64,000 nucleotides of DNA, from positions 60,319 to 124,318 of the forward strand of contig NJBF01000005.1 in assembly GCA_003144275.1 (NCBI GenBank), read 5' to 3'. The position numbers and the translations under genes were made by a program. Shown here in pieces: positions 37,925 through 48,300 of the stretch (positions are counted from its first letter, which is position 1; each line of letters begins with the position of its first letter). Source of the stretch: Candidatus Heimdallarchaeota archaeon B3_Heim (GTDB lineage Archaea; Asgardarchaeota; Heimdallarchaeia; Hodarchaeales; Hodarchaeaceae). The notes under the pieces were generated by a model. The model saw only the letters and a list, made by a program, of their open reading frames with translations, did not search any database and had not been told where the DNA came from.

Positions 37925-39109
37925 TTAAATCACTTCTCTTAGGAACATAGTTCCATAAGAGCCTTTGGGCAAACTAAAATGAATCTGGACATCGTCATTT
38001 TTCGCAAGATTAGATGTGATTTTAACATCGGAAGGCTTCACGATAGCTGCTCTTTCAGTTCCTTTAGAACTCAATTTTTTTATTTCGTGATTAAATGATT
38101 TCAAATTTAAGTTATCAAATGCGAGAAAATCCTGTAATAAGGATTTAATCTCCAGCGGTAACGTTGACATATTAGTAGAATAACCTATTATTGGTAATCT
38201 CAATTGTGATAAGAGTTCATATCTCTTTGTATGAAGTTTACTTAATAATTTGTTGAAAATAAATGATTGATAAGCAGAAATAGCCAGACGTAGAAAATAG
38301 ATTGGGAAAGATCTTATTATTTTCTCTGGAGAACTACGTTTCATTAAACCTGAAAGCATCCTTCTTTCAAATGAATATGTGTAAGGAAACAGAGCGTATA
38401 TCTCGGCTAGTGATTCTTTCTTAACATACATCTTTCGGAGGCTTGAAATCTTTTCATTCTCGAACTTGGATTCTGTACCTAGATATGAATCTATCGCAAG
38501 GGAGTATTTTTCTTGGAGTAAATAGCGACCAAACTTGTGAAGTATAGGTCTTTTCGAACCAAATCGCTGAAGACCATAAAAATTCAAGAATCCATTTGAT
38601 TCTGATTCTGAACAAACAGTTTTCCATTCTGAGTGATTCACATTTCTCTGAGTGTTGCGAATCCGTACTTGAAAACGATTTCCGACAAGATCACCAATAG
38701 AAATTCCAAATTTTTGTCTAATGGGATTTAGAATTTTTAAATTAGGGAGATTTATGTCCCCTAAGCATTCCTTTTGGCCAGACCAGACGGATATCCTCTG
38801 AATAGTTTCTGCATGCGCATCTTTTAATCCCGCATAACCAAAGTCCTTTTCATTGTGATGACAGAGTTTACTAATTCTCTTCAATGCTGAATTTGTATCT
38901 AATCCTCGTTTCCACAAGACAAAATGAACATACATCCCCCCGACATCCTTTCCGATTTCATCTCCTGTGTAAAGAATCTCTCCATTTGGAAGAATTTCGT
39001 GTACAAGAAAATCTTCTGGAAGAAGCTTGATTATTCCCCCAACGCCAGCAAATGTTAAATTATGACCTTTAATTCCGACTTGTTCCTCAAGTGAAGCGGA
39101 TTCAGTCAT
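37925..39109 (-). CDS. truD: tRNA pseudouridine synthase TruD
   Basis: TruD makes pseudouridine 13 in tRNA. The 394 residues include the N-terminal PEDFLVHEI, the catalytic segment FGYAGLKDAHAETIQ with its essential Asp, GNRFQVRIRNT and NFYGLQRFGSKRPILHKFG, and the C-terminal FSLPKGSYGTMFLREV. This is full length for archaeal TruD. It lies six bases downstream of uL11 and is surely co-transcribed with it. Confidence 0.95.
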   Translation of the reverse strand: MTESASLEEQVGIKGHNLTFAGVGGIIKLLPEDFLVHEILPNGEILYTGDEIGKDVGGMYVHFVLWKRGLDTNSALKRISKLCHHNEKDFGYAGLKDAHAETIQRISVWSGQKECLGDINLPNLKILNPIRQKFGISIGDLVGNRFQVRIRNTQRNVNHSEWKTVCSESESNGFLNFYGLQRFGSKRPILHKFGRYLLQEKYSLAIDSYLGTESKFENEKISSLRKMYVKKESLAEIYALFPYTYSFERRMLSGLMKRSSPEKIIRSFPIYFLRLAISAYQSFIFNKLLSKLHTKRYELLSQLRLPIIGYSTNMSTLPLEIKSLLQDFLAFDNLNLKSFNHEIKKLSSKGTERAAIVKPSDVKITSNLAKNDDVQIHFSLPKGSYGTMFLREVI

Positions 39110-39115
39110 TATTTC

Positions 39116-39595
39116 TCAAAAAAACTGATCATAGGAACCTGAATTAATATCTTCTATGACTTTCTTGGGCTCTGAATCATCTACAGTTAAACCAATCGAA
39201 ACACATGTTCCTACAACTTCTTTAACAGCAGCACGTAAATCAACGGCTAACATTGCATTCTGTTTCATTTTAGCAACTTTAACACATTGGTCAAATTTTA
39301 AATTACCAACCTTTTCAGAATTTGGTGTTCCACTCCCTTTCTCCACTCCAGCCTCACTTAATAGTAAAGAAGATGTTGGGGGGACTCCGACAGTAATGGT
39401 AAAATTTCGCTTATCGTCTACTTCAATAACGATTGGAACTTTCATACCCTTAAATTCTTGAGTTTTTTTGTTAATTTCATCGATAACTGCCTTGATATTT
39501 ATACCAAGAGGGCCGAGAGCTGGACCAAGTGGTGGACCAGGGGTGGCTTGCCCTGCATCAACTAATGCTTCAACTGTTTTTACCATTTTGCTCAC
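39116..39595 (-). CDS. rpl11: Ribosomal protein uL11
   Basis: uL11 forms the base of the ribosomal stalk. The 159 residues start with VKTVEALVDAGQATPGPPLGPALGPLGIN, the usual N-terminal domain, and contain the RNA-binding C-terminal part (GNLKFDQCVKVAKMKQN and KEVVGTCVSIGLTVD). The start is GTG 39595, or ATG 39586. Unlike the common order uL11-uL1-uL10-P1, it points away from uL1 and is followed by truD. A TATA box lies about 60 bases upstream. Confidence 0.97.
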   Translation of the reverse strand: MSKMVKTVEALVDAGQATPGPPLGPALGPLGINIKAVIDEINKKTQEFKGMKVPIVIEVDDKRNFTITVGVPPTSSLLLSEAGVEKGSGTPNSEKVGNLKFDQCVKVAKMKQNAMLAVDLRAAVKEVVGTCVSIGLTVDDSEPKKVIEDINSGSYDQFF

Positions 39596-39930
39596 AAGTT
39601 TGATTTTAATCGAAAAAAAGCCTATATCTTCGAAATCGATTGATATGCTTGATATATAAGGGAGATTTGGTTGACAAATTAAGATTTGTTATTTTGATAC
39701 TCTACCTTCTGATATAATTGACTCGGCTCATATTCAATTAAACTAAGAGATTCACTAAAAGATAGCATAAGCATCTAAAGAACACACAATTTTTTCTAAA
39801 TATTACTTGGTTTCTCGTTTACAAAAGAGGGATAAAGACCTCAAAACACACAAAAAATAAGTCGAAAAATCCTAGAAGCAGTCTAAAAAATCAAATAAAA
39901 CCCAGAAAAATAATCTGAAGGAATTTAATT
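39596..39930. other. Divergent promoter region between uL11 and uL1
   Basis: There is no gene in these 335 bases. The uL11 side carries a clear TATA box (39651-39660). The uL1 side is a long A-rich leader ending with GAAGGAA before the ATG. In some archaea uL1 binds its own leader RNA; I could not draw a convincing rRNA-like binding hairpin here. Confidence 0.45.
39651..39660 (-). promoter_or_regulatory. TATA box of the uL11-truD operon
   Basis: On the minus strand the sequence CTTATATATC, preceded by a BRE-like TCTCC, sits about 60 bases before the uL11 start. Transcription would start near 39630, giving a leader of about 35 bases. Confidence 0.6.
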
Positions 39931-40590
39931 ATGTCTTATGCACCAAATCAACTGGAAGAAGCAATATCCAAAGCCAAGACTCTAAGTGAGCAAAGAAAAC
40001 AACGGAAATTTACTGAGACCGTTGAAATTTCAGTAGGCTTGCGTGATATTGACTTAAAAAATCCTACGAACCGAATAAATATGGAAACCTTGGTTCCTAA
40101 CGATTTGGGAGGTAACATTAGTGTTGCCGTCTTTGCTGAGGGAGACCTCGCAACAAAATCTAAAGAATCAGGATTACATACCTTAGGTCGAAAGGAAATA
40201 GAACAGTTATCAAAGGAACCTAAACAAGCGAAGAAATTCGCTAATCAGTATGCGTTTTTTCTTGCTGAACCACCACTAATGGGTGTTGTAGCGAGATTTT
40301 TAGGAAAAATTCTTGGACCAAGAGGTAAAATGCCAAAACCTATACCCCCAAAAGTAGATATCGATAAGTTTGTGGAACGATATGGTAGAACAGTAAAACT
40401 ACGTTTAAAATCTACCCCAGTTATCAATGCAAAAATAGGGAAAGCAGATTTAGATAATAAAGTGTTAACTGAAAACGCCAATGCGATTATCCAAACGCTT
40501 ACAAGTAAATTGCCCAAAGGAACGACACAGATCAAAACAGTAACCATAAAAACAACAATGGGTCCTTCCACAAAAGTGGATAAGGCGTAA
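39931..40590 (+). CDS. rpl1: Ribosomal protein uL1
   Basis: uL1 forms the L1 stalk at the tRNA exit site. It has 219 residues with the family segments TETVEISVGLRDIDLKNP near the N-terminus, LGKILGPRGKMPKP near residues 125-138 and a C-terminal TIKTTMGPSTKVD. It starts a ribosomal run with eL39, eL31, aIF6, LX, prefoldin and FtsY. It is not followed by uL10 as in many archaea; uL10 is on the other strand at 43.6 kb. Confidence 0.97.
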   Translation: MSYAPNQLEEAISKAKTLSEQRKQRKFTETVEISVGLRDIDLKNPTNRINMETLVPNDLGGNISVAVFAEGDLATKSKESGLHTLGRKEIEQLSKEPKQAKKFANQYAFFLAEPPLMGVVARFLGKILGPRGKMPKPIPPKVDIDKFVERYGRTVKLRLKSTPVINAKIGKADLDNKVLTENANAIIQTLTSKLPKGTTQIKTVTIKTTMGPSTKVDKA

Positions 40591-40602
40591 GGAGTAAGAA
40601 AA

Positions 40603-40758
40603 ATGGCACGAAATAAACCGTTCCCTAAAAAAATCCGATTGGGAAAAAAAGGCAGAGAAAACCAGAGTGTTCCAACTTGGGTAATCATGAAAACTTCTCG
40701 ACGTTTTACAAATCACCCTAAGAAGAGACGGTGGCGTACTACAAAAATCAAACCATAA
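40603..40758 (+). CDS. rpl39e: Ribosomal protein eL39
   Basis: This 51-residue, very basic protein lies in the peptide exit tunnel. It reads [20 protein letters not shown] at the start and ends with the hallmark [15 protein letters not shown]. The gene is short and easily missed, and sits in the expected place just before eL31. A ribosome binding site (GGAG) lies seven to ten bases before the ATG. Confidence 0.96.
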   Translation: MARNKPFPKKIRLGKKGRENQSVPTWVIMKTSRRFTNHPKKRRWRTTKIKP

Positions 40759-40769
40759 GGTGAAACAAA

Positions 40770-41051
40770 ATGAGTGATACATCAGCAGATTCCATAATAG
40801 AGGAAAGGATTTACACCGTACCTTTTAGTAAGGTGGTATATGGGCGAAAAATCCCACGTAAGAAGAGAACCCCAAGGGCAATGCGTCACCTTAAGGCATT
40901 TATTCAGCGTCATCTTAGAAGTGAAAATGTTATCATTACCGCTGAAGTCAATGAATTGATGTGGACAAGAGGAATCCAACACCCACCCCGAAAAATACGT
41001 GTACGTGTAGTAAAAACAGAAGATGATATAGTTACAGTCTTCCTTGCATGA
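40770..41051 (+). CDS. rpl31e: Ribosomal protein eL31
   Basis: eL31 is a large-subunit protein near the tunnel exit. The 93 residues contain ERIYTVPFSKVVYGRKIPRK, the typical basic run RKKRTPRAMRHLKAFIQRH and LMWTRGIQHPPRKIRVRVVK. It lies 11 bases after eL39 with GGTGA upstream. Gene order eL39-eL31-aIF6 is the common archaeal one. Confidence 0.96.
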   Translation: MSDTSADSIIEERIYTVPFSKVVYGRKIPRKKRTPRAMRHLKAFIQRHLRSENVIITAEVNELMWTRGIQHPPRKIRVRVVKTEDDIVTVFLA

Positions 41052-41113
41052 TAACTTGAGTTTCTCTGGTATAGAGACTCGAAAACATATCGAAAATTGT
41101 AGGTGGTTAGGTA

Positions 41114-41767
41114 TTGGAAATTGAATTTGCGGACTTAAACGGCAATATCCATATAGGTGTTTCTATTCTTTGTACAGAGAACTATGCATTAGTTCCTATT
41201 GAAACACCAGACACACTAGTCAGGCTTATAGGATCTACAATGAAGGTAAAAGTTGTTAGACTGGCTGAAAGGATTATAGGCTCTTTAGTTGTAGGGAACT
41301 CTAATGGTTTCATAATTTCTAATGTAATTACTAAAGAAGTTGTAGACCAAATCGAATCTACAGACCTTCCTGTTTATCAGGCTCCAGAATTTTTCGCGTT
41401 TGGCAATGTAGTTTTAGCAAATGATTACAGCGGATTAATTTCACCAATTGTTCCCCCCTCAATTCGTGAAAACATCCAACGAATCTTAAAAGTTCCTCTT
41501 ACGTTGAAAACAATAGCAAATTCGGATTTAGTCGGAAGTTTGGGGTATATTACAAACTATGGAGGTTTAATCACTCCACTCGCTAATGAAGAGGAAGTAA
41601 AAGAGATTAAAAATCTTCTAAATCTCCATGAGATTGGGGTAGGAAGTGTCAATAAAGGATCAGAATTTATCGCCTCTGGAATTATTGGAAACTCCAAAGG
41701 TATGCTAATTGGACGAGAAACAACGGGTATCGAAATCATGGAAATAACAAGATGTTTCTCATCATAA
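41114..41767 (+). CDS. eif6: Translation initiation factor aIF6
   Basis: aIF6 binds the large subunit and keeps it from joining the small one. The 217 residues show the five-fold repeat pattern of this family, for example NYALVPIETPDTLVRLI, SLVVGNSNGFIISN, VGSLGYITNYGGLITP and ASGIIGNSKGMLIG. The start is TTG 41114 with a GGTGG further upstream. It sits between eL31 and LX, as expected. Confidence 0.94.
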   Translation: MEIEFADLNGNIHIGVSILCTENYALVPIETPDTLVRLIGSTMKVKVVRLAERIIGSLVVGNSNGFIISNVITKEVVDQIESTDLPVYQAPEFFAFGNVVLANDYSGLISPIVPPSIRENIQRILKVPLTLKTIANSDLVGSLGYITNYGGLITPLANEEEVKEIKNLLNLHEIGVGSVNKGSEFIASGIIGNSKGMLIGRETTGIEIMEITRCFSS

Positions 41768-41844
41768 AATCGAAAATAATAAAGTTAACATGATTAAAAA
41801 GTAGAATTATAAAGCAAATCAAAAAATAATAGAGGTTTACAAAA

Positions 41845-42111
41845 ATGTCAAATGAAAAATCTGTGAAAATATTCCGAATTTCTGGATATTTTAAACAGAG
41901 ACGGGAAACTACACCATTTTCCAAAGAATACTTAGCTTTAACACAAAGAAACGCAACAGATAAGCTGTTTTCTCAATTTGGTAGTAAAAACCGTCTCAAA
42001 AGAAACCAAATCAAAATCCAGTCCATTGTAGAAATCACAAAAGATGAAATTAAAGATCCATTAATCGAAAAAATCGTCAATAGTGATTTCACCATCCCTG
42101 TTGAGGAATGA
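41845..42111 (+). CDS. rplX: Ribosomal protein eL20 (LX/L18a)
   Basis: This 88-residue protein matches archaeal LX: VKIFRISGYFKQRRETTPFSKEY, then SQFGSKNRLKRNQIKIQSIVEI. In the large subunit it contacts 5S rRNA and eL-type neighbours. Its stop overlaps the prefoldin start by four bases (ATGA), so they are translationally linked. Confidence 0.92.
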   Translation: MSNEKSVKIFRISGYFKQRRETTPFSKEYLALTQRNATDKLFSQFGSKNRLKRNQIKIQSIVEITKDEIKDPLIEKIVNSDFTIPVEE

Positions 42112-42560
42112 GAATGGCAACCCCCAATTTGCCTCCAGGAATCTTACAACGAGTTCAAGTACTTCAAGCTGAGATAGAACAGCTCCAACTAAGTATCAAT
42201 GCCATAGAACAACAAATATCCCTCATTAACAGAGCAATGAACTCAGTAGACGGTTCGATTCTTACTCAAGAAGAACTAGAAGGAAAAAAAAGTGGAGATG
42301 ATATTCTAATACCAATTGGAGGGTCAAATTATATTCGTTGTTCAGTCAAAGACCCAGAAAAGGTCTATATCTCACTGGGATCTGGAATCAGCAGACAAAC
42401 AACCATAAAGGAAGCAATAAGCAGAAATAAAGAACAATTAAATAGTCTGAATTCTAATATGAAACAATTAAGAGAGCAGTTCAATCAATTTTCTCAGATG
42501 TTAAACATCAAGAGAACAGAATTGGTGAAAATTGCACAGGACTATCAAATCCTTAGTTGA
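42108..42560 (+). CDS. pfdA: Prefoldin alpha subunit
   Basis: Prefoldin passes unfolded proteins to the thermosome. The 150 residues form two long coiled-coils joined by a beta hairpin region (DDILIPIGGSNYIRCSVKD then VYISLGSGI), the alpha-type layout with two hairpins. It overlaps LX by four bases and stands before ftsY, as is common in archaea. ATG 42114 is a possible alternative start. Confidence 0.92.
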   Translation: MRMATPNLPPGILQRVQVLQAEIEQLQLSINAIEQQISLINRAMNSVDGSILTQEELEGKKSGDDILIPIGGSNYIRCSVKDPEKVYISLGSGISRQTTIKEAISRNKEQLNSLNSNMKQLREQFNQFSQMLNIKRTELVKIAQDYQILS

Positions 42561-42617
42561 GAAAAAGAATGTTGTTGAATGTTTTAATTCACGTGCTGCA
42601 TGTAGGATGATGTAGAG

Positions 42618-43541
42618 ATGTCTTCGCTTAAGAAAGGGGTGGGATCACTCAAAAAGAAACTTTCTTCCTATGAAATCTCGGAAAAAAATGTGCAGCGAGC
42701 AATTAGAGATTTTAAACGCTTATTAATTACTAATGATGTGTCAATTGACGTTGCTGATGCAATAGCAACAGATTTAGCTAAGAAAATGATGGGGAAAAGG
42801 GCACGCAGATTTAGTGACCTTTCAAAATTACTTCTTGAGTTTGCAGAACCAACTCTAATTAAGATCATTTCTCCTACAAGATCAATCGATTTAATAAATG
42901 AGATTGTTGAGAAACGAAAAGAGACGGAACATTCTCTGACGAAAGATCCAATTGTAATTTTACTATTGGGGATAAATGGAACTGGCAAAACAACTACAAT
43001 AGCGAAATTAGCATACTTATTAAAAAAGAAAAAAATGCGTGTTATTCTTGCTGCGAGTGATACATTTCGATCTGGTGCCCAAGAACAGTTAAAAATACAT
43101 GCTGATAAGGTAGGTGTTAAGATAATATCTGGAGATTACGGGAGTGATTCAGCTGCGGTCGCATATGACGCTATAGCACATGCAAAATCAAAATATGCAG
43201 ATGTGGTCATAATCGATACTTCTGGACGAATGGCCATTAATAAAGATTTAATGGAAGAAATGAAGAAGATAAAACGTGTCAGTGATCCAGATTATATCAT
43301 TTTAGTTGTTGATGCCCTTGCTGGTAATGATGCAACAAAACAAGCCGCAGATTTCCACAAAGCTATTACTTTAGATGGAGTTATATTATCTAAAATGGAC
43401 GCAGATGCAAGGGGAGGGGCGTTAATCTCAGTAACGCATGCTACTTCTGGTGTACCAATCTTATATATTGGGACGGGACAGAAATATACAAATCTAGAGA
43501 GATTTGACCCAGAAGCCTTCGTACGGAAAATCTTGAATTAA
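42618..43541 (+). CDS. ftsY: Signal recognition particle receptor FtsY
   Basis: FtsY receives ribosomes carrying SRP at the membrane. The 307 residues hold an N domain and a GTPase G domain with LLGINGTGKTTTIAKLA near residues 113-130, ASDTFRSGAQEQL, DTSGRMAINKDLMEE, TKxD-like SKMDADARGGA and GTGQKYTNLERFDPE. The acidic A domain is missing, which is usual in short archaeal forms. It ends the uL1-to-FtsY run. Confidence 0.96.
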   Translation: MSSLKKGVGSLKKKLSSYEISEKNVQRAIRDFKRLLITNDVSIDVADAIATDLAKKMMGKRARRFSDLSKLLLEFAEPTLIKIISPTRSIDLINEIVEKRKETEHSLTKDPIVILLLGINGTGKTTTIAKLAYLLKKKKMRVILAASDTFRSGAQEQLKIHADKVGVKIISGDYGSDSAAVAYDAIAHAKSKYADVVIIDTSGRMAINKDLMEEMKKIKRVSDPDYIILVVDALAGNDATKQAADFHKAITLDGVILSKMDADARGGALISVTHATSGVPILYIGTGQKYTNLERFDPEAFVRKILN

Positions 43542-43573
43542 TTTTCAAGAGGTTCGTAAAAGTACTAAGACAG

Positions 43574-44494
43574 TTAGTAATCTTTGAATTCGATTTTTGA
43601 ATCCTTGTCAGAGATTTTTTCTTTCAAAGTATCTGCTTGAGCTTTTGTTTTTACAAGCAGAGCATTGAGATTGTCTTTGGTTAGATAATTTGACTCAATA
43701 GATAAGCCAAAAGCTTGACGTACCGCATTCCCTAATAAGATCGGAATAGATTCTTCTGAATAATAATTCACACGTGAATCAACCGCTAACGCCATTGCAT
43801 TCATGTAGGCTTGTTGTAGATCGGAAATGATTTGATCCTCGTCAACTTCAAGGATACTCCCATCGATTACTTCATCGCCCTCGATTACTTGACTTATTCG
43901 CAAGTTTACGCTGAATGGTTGAATACCAAGCCTTGTAAGTACTGCTGCATGAGTTTCAGATACGGTATCTCCTACAGAGAGGACTTTGGCTGTCTTTGTG
44001 ATTCGTATTTTACCTTTTTCAATTCTTGTTTGTAATCCAATCGATCCTAGTTCACTGATAATTGGTCCTGGATCAAGATTAGTTACTCCTTCGGGGATTA
44101 ATACTTCTACAGGAGATATTTGACCCGCTTTCGCAGGAGCAGGAACAGAATTTTTACTTAAAAAGCGCTGTAGTTTGAAAGGACTCTCATTAGAAAAAAT
44201 TAATGCACATGAACCATTGATATGAGAGAGAAATTGATCTACAGTCTTTTTACTTGTTTTTGCTTGAAGTTTTTCCAAAGCAATTGTTTTCAAGGTATTT
44301 TTTGCCACTTTAAGTGTTGCATTAACCTCTCCTGATCTTAAAGAGGTTCTTATTCCCTGAATAGCTTTAGAACTTATTCCACTCAAATCAGCAATACCTA
44401 TGACCGAATTCTCTTCTGCTAATTTTCTAATAGTCTCAATTTGGGATTCTTTTCTAGTCAACCCGCTTTTTGTTTTTGTTATTGAGATAGCCAT
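43574..44494 (-). CDS. rpl10: Ribosomal protein uL10 (P0)
   Basis: uL10 anchors the stalk of P1 dimers. The 306 residues start with a typical RNA-binding domain (KESQIETIRKLAEENSVIGIADLSG) and continue through PAPAKAGQISPVEVLIPEG to the helical spine. The C-terminus ends in KISDKDSKIEFKDY and lacks the acidic tail with a GLGALFG-like end seen in most archaeal P0 proteins. No P1/L12 gene follows. ATG 44494 is chosen over a TTG 12 bases upstream. It lies downstream of spt5 on the same strand. Confidence 0.94.
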   Translation of the reverse strand: MAISITKTKSGLTRKESQIETIRKLAEENSVIGIADLSGISSKAIQGIRTSLRSGEVNATLKVAKNTLKTIALEKLQAKTSKKTVDQFLSHINGSCALIFSNESPFKLQRFLSKNSVPAPAKAGQISPVEVLIPEGVTNLDPGPIISELGSIGLQTRIEKGKIRITKTAKVLSVGDTVSETHAAVLTRLGIQPFSVNLRISQVIEGDEVIDGSILEVDEDQIISDLQQAYMNAMALAVDSRVNYYSEESIPILLGNAVRQAFGLSIESNYLTKDNLNALLVKTKAQADTLKEKISDKDSKIEFKDY

Positions 44495-44622
44495 AATATT
44501 CAACACACTTTCGCTAATTTAGCAGTTAGAACTCGAAGTACCGAGACTCCTGCAGAATGTCTTCTTCGTCTAGGCTTCCTTTATTCACGATTAATAAGCT
44601 AGGCTCTAGTAGTTAGGCACAG

Positions 44623-45096
44623 TTATAGCTCAAGTTCAGTCTCGTCCTCTTCTTCACTCGGTTGGATCAATTTTACAGAATCAGCATGAAGTACTATTGG
44701 AATTGTAACACTACTGGTTAATAAATCAACAGTAATCTCCTCACGAGCTTGATAAATAAAAGAAATTCGCGCTTGACTCCCTTTGAAGGGGCCTTCTGTG
44801 ATTTCGACTATATCTCCTGGCTTTAATCCTTCTATTACTGGAGTAGGAACCAACTGATTTTCTAATTCAGAAATTGGAACACGACCCAACTGTTTACTGA
44901 CATAATGGACATTATCAACCGCTTTTAAAATGTCTTGAATATTCCCCTCAATGAACAGGTACCCTTGAATCTCAGTAACAAGAACTGTATTTATATCGAA
45001 ACGATGAACATCAGCATATTGTACTAATGATTCTGCGGCATTGAACTCCTGGCCTTTTTTCACCTTATAACAATATATACCATATTTTTCTAGCAT
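44623..45096 (-). CDS. spt5: Transcription elongation factor Spt5 (NusG-like)
   Basis: Spt5 binds the RNA polymerase clamp and aids elongation. The protein has about 157 residues: an NGN domain (residues 1-80, with TVLVTEIQGYLFIEGN and VHYVSKQLGRVPIS) and a KOW domain (KPGDIVEITEGPFKGSQARI). The C-terminus has a longer acidic tail (PSEEEDETELEL). It follows secE, the usual archaeal pairing, and both follow rpoB here. GTG 45105 is an alternative start. Confidence 0.94.
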   Translation of the reverse strand: MLEKYGIYCYKVKKGQEFNAAESLVQYADVHRFDINTVLVTEIQGYLFIEGNIQDILKAVDNVHYVSKQLGRVPISELENQLVPTPVIEGLKPGDIVEITEGPFKGSQARISFIYQAREEITVDLLTSSVTIPIVLHADSVKLIQPSEEEDETELEL

Positions 45097-45143
45097 TCTA
45101 ACCACATAATTTCATATTAAAATGAGTTCAAAACCAGATTTAT

Positions 45144-45341
45144 CTATAACTCACGGCCAAGCAATACAAATATAATAAAACGAATGACAAATGCGATAAA
45201 CCCTAATATCGCCATTCCAGCGATTGTTATTTTAATAACTAGTGATACTTCTGACCGATCAGGCTTTTTAGCAAGCCTCATTATTCGCAGCGCTCTTTTG
45301 TAAAAACTTGCCGAACCCATTCTACTATTATCGATTCCCAT
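45144..45341 (-). CDS. secE: Translocase subunit SecE/Sec61 gamma
   Basis: This 65-residue protein has an amphipathic N-terminal helix (YKRALRIMRLAKKPDRSE) and one membrane helix (KITIAGMAILGFIAFVIRF), the classic SecE/Sec61 gamma layout. AAGGTGG lies five bases before ATG 45341. It lies 14 bases after rpoB and before spt5. It pairs with SecY at 15.7 kb. Confidence 0.92.
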   Translation of the reverse strand: MGIDNSRMGSASFYKRALRIMRLAKKPDRSEVSLVIKITIAGMAILGFIAFVIRFIIFVLLGREL

Positions 45342-45355
45342 AATTACCACCTTAA

Positions 45356-48300
45356 TTAATACGTACTATCTGCTAAAACAATTTGAGGCTTTATTGTCAG
45401 AGCCATTAATTCCTGCAACAGCAATTTAAAAGCATAAGATATTGCAATCTTATAAATCCCAGTATCTACATTTCCACAAATACTGCAATAAGTTTGATCC
45501 TTTTTACGATCCCAAGTAGCGATGACACCACAGGTCTCACATATAAAGATCTCTGTTTTATCAGACTCCTCAAGTAATCGTTCTTTTAATAATAATGCCG
45601 CTCCGTGCCCAATCAAACAATCACGTTCCATTTCTCCAAATCTAAGCCCTCCTTCTCGCGCGCGTCCCTCTGTAGGCTGACGAGTGAGGATTTGAATGGG
45701 ACCACGTGCCCGTGCATGAATCTTATCAGAAACTAGATGATGTAACTTCTGATAATAAGTTGGTCCGATGAAAATTCGTGAGGGAAGTTTCTGTCCTGTC
45801 ATACCATCATACATAACAGATTCTGCGTATGGATGAAATCCTAATTTTCGTAATCTATCTCCAATATCTTCTGGATCTGGGGATTCAAATAGGGTGGCAT
45901 CAATTTGATTTCCTTCGTAACAAGCAACAATCGCACTCATACATTCAATAATTTGCCCAACAGTCATACGACTTGGAATGGCATGTGGATTAATAATTAA
46001 ATCTGGTACAATACCTTCTTCTGTAAAGGGCATATCACTCTGTGGAACAACATTTCCAATTATTCCTTTTTGACCGTGACGCGATGCAAATTTGTCACCT
46101 AATTCAGGTACTCGTTGATCACGAACTTTAATTTTGACAAGCGTACTTCCTTCAGAAGTTTCCGTTAATATTACAGAATCCACAATACCTTTCTCTCCAT
46201 GACGAATAGCAAGACTTGTCTCTCTTCGCTGGGGAGTGGCCGACTCAAATGAATCAAGTTCTATATATTCTTCTAAGAATCGTGGTCTGGAAGTTCGCCC
46301 AACTAAAATATCTCCTCCTCCAACTTCTATTTCAGGTTCAATGATTCCATCTACCTCACTTAAATGACGATAGACTTCTTTTGCACGATATCCTCTGACA
46401 CCCTTCTGTGGGATTTCAAACCTGTCTTCTTGTCCCCCTAAATATTTCTTCTCCTCACCCACATAAGAACGGAAGAAATGACTACGTGCTAGTCCTCTTT
46501 GGACACTGGCACGATTTAGAATAATTGCATCTTCAATATTATAACCTTGAAAACTAAGAATAGCCACTATAAAATTCTGTCCAGCAGGTCGATCGTTGAA
46601 CCCAATAACTTCCATAGGTTTACTACCAACTAAAGGAATTTGGGGAGCTTGTAAGATATGAGCACGACGATCTGTTCGGAAATAGAAGTTTGAAGCATAT
46701 AATCCTAGAGCTTGCTTTGTCATTCCCGCTTCATATGTATTACGGGGAGATTGATTATGTTCTGCATAAGGAATGATTGAAGCACATATACCTAAAATTG
46801 CTGATGGAGAAATTTCTACATGAGTATGATTAGATTCGATATCATCTAACGTCATGGCAATATAAGAATTTTCTTCTTCCTCTGCATCAAGGAATTCAAG
46901 TACACCTTCTCTTAACAAATCTGAAAACTTAATATCTCCCTTCCTTAACTTCTCAATGTGGCCCATTTTCAGTCTTGGAACTGAGGGTTGATCAGATTTT
47001 TCAGAAGGATCAAGGATAATAAGTGGTCTACGTACACGTCCTTCATCTGTATTGATTGAAATAACATGATTTTCCTCGAAATAAGCAAGATTGATTTCAT
47101 GATATAGTTTATTAGTTCTTCTAGCATTCCTAATTATTGTAAAAGTTTCAAGTGGATCTCTAGTAGTACCAATAAGATTTCCGTTTAATAAAATCTGAAC
47201 ACCTTGATGATCAATGGCTTCAGCAACTGGAATAGATTTACAATTTTGATAGATAAATTCTTTAACTGGTTCGTCAGGTGTACCGATTGAAATATACGCT
47301 TGCATCGCGAGATTTTTCACTAGTCCACAATTGGGACCTTCTGGTGTTTCATTAGGACATATCTTACCCCAATGAGTGGCATGTAAATCTCGAGCCTCAA
47401 AGTGAGCCTGACTTCGGATAAGAGGGCTAATAACTCGCCTAAGATGACTGTAGGTAGACATGTAATTAGTACGATCTAATAATTGTGACACTCCAGCTTT
47501 CCCACCTACCCAATTACCTGTCGCGAGAGCATGCCGAATTCGTTCAGTAATAACATCGGCTCTCATGGCTACACGTAAATTGGGCAATTTACCTCTTCTC
47601 GCGCCTTTTTCCAGTTGATACTTAATATCACGATATAGGGAATGGAAGGCAACGCGGAAGAGACTTGTTAACATTTCACCAGCAAGTTTTAATCGTTTAT
47701 TCGCATAATGATCTTTATCATCAGCTTCAATCCTTTTTAAATTTAGTTTAATTACTTTTAGCGCCATTTGAGCAAGATAAAGTGCTTTTTGTTTTCGGTA
47801 ACTAGCATTCTTGCCTACGTGCGGTAGGAGATAATTATCTAACACCTGTTTAGCTCGTAGAATTCGATATTGGCGAGTTTGTCCCACGGCAACTCGTTTA
47901 CCAATAAAATCTAACGCTTCTTCCTGATCTACAATTTCTGCAGCTTCTCGTAATGTAGGTAATAACTCCTGAATTAGCTCAGGATCATTACTGACTAAAT
48001 TAGCGATATCTCTATCTATTGTAACCCCCAATGCCTTGATTAAGACAGCTAAAGGAAGAGGTCTTGGAACACTGAAGAAATTTACAAGTAATCGTCCATC
48101 CTTCCTTCTCTGAACAGATACCAAGGATCGAAAACCTGCTACGGTGCTGAATACTTTAGCTACCGCGGTTGTAGAAGATCCTTTCCTTCCTTCATCAACT
48201 AATACACGATTTGAAACTAAATATTCTTGAGTTACAATTACTCTTTCTGATCCATTAATTATGAAATAACCACCAGGATCTTCAGGATCTTCTCCTAATC

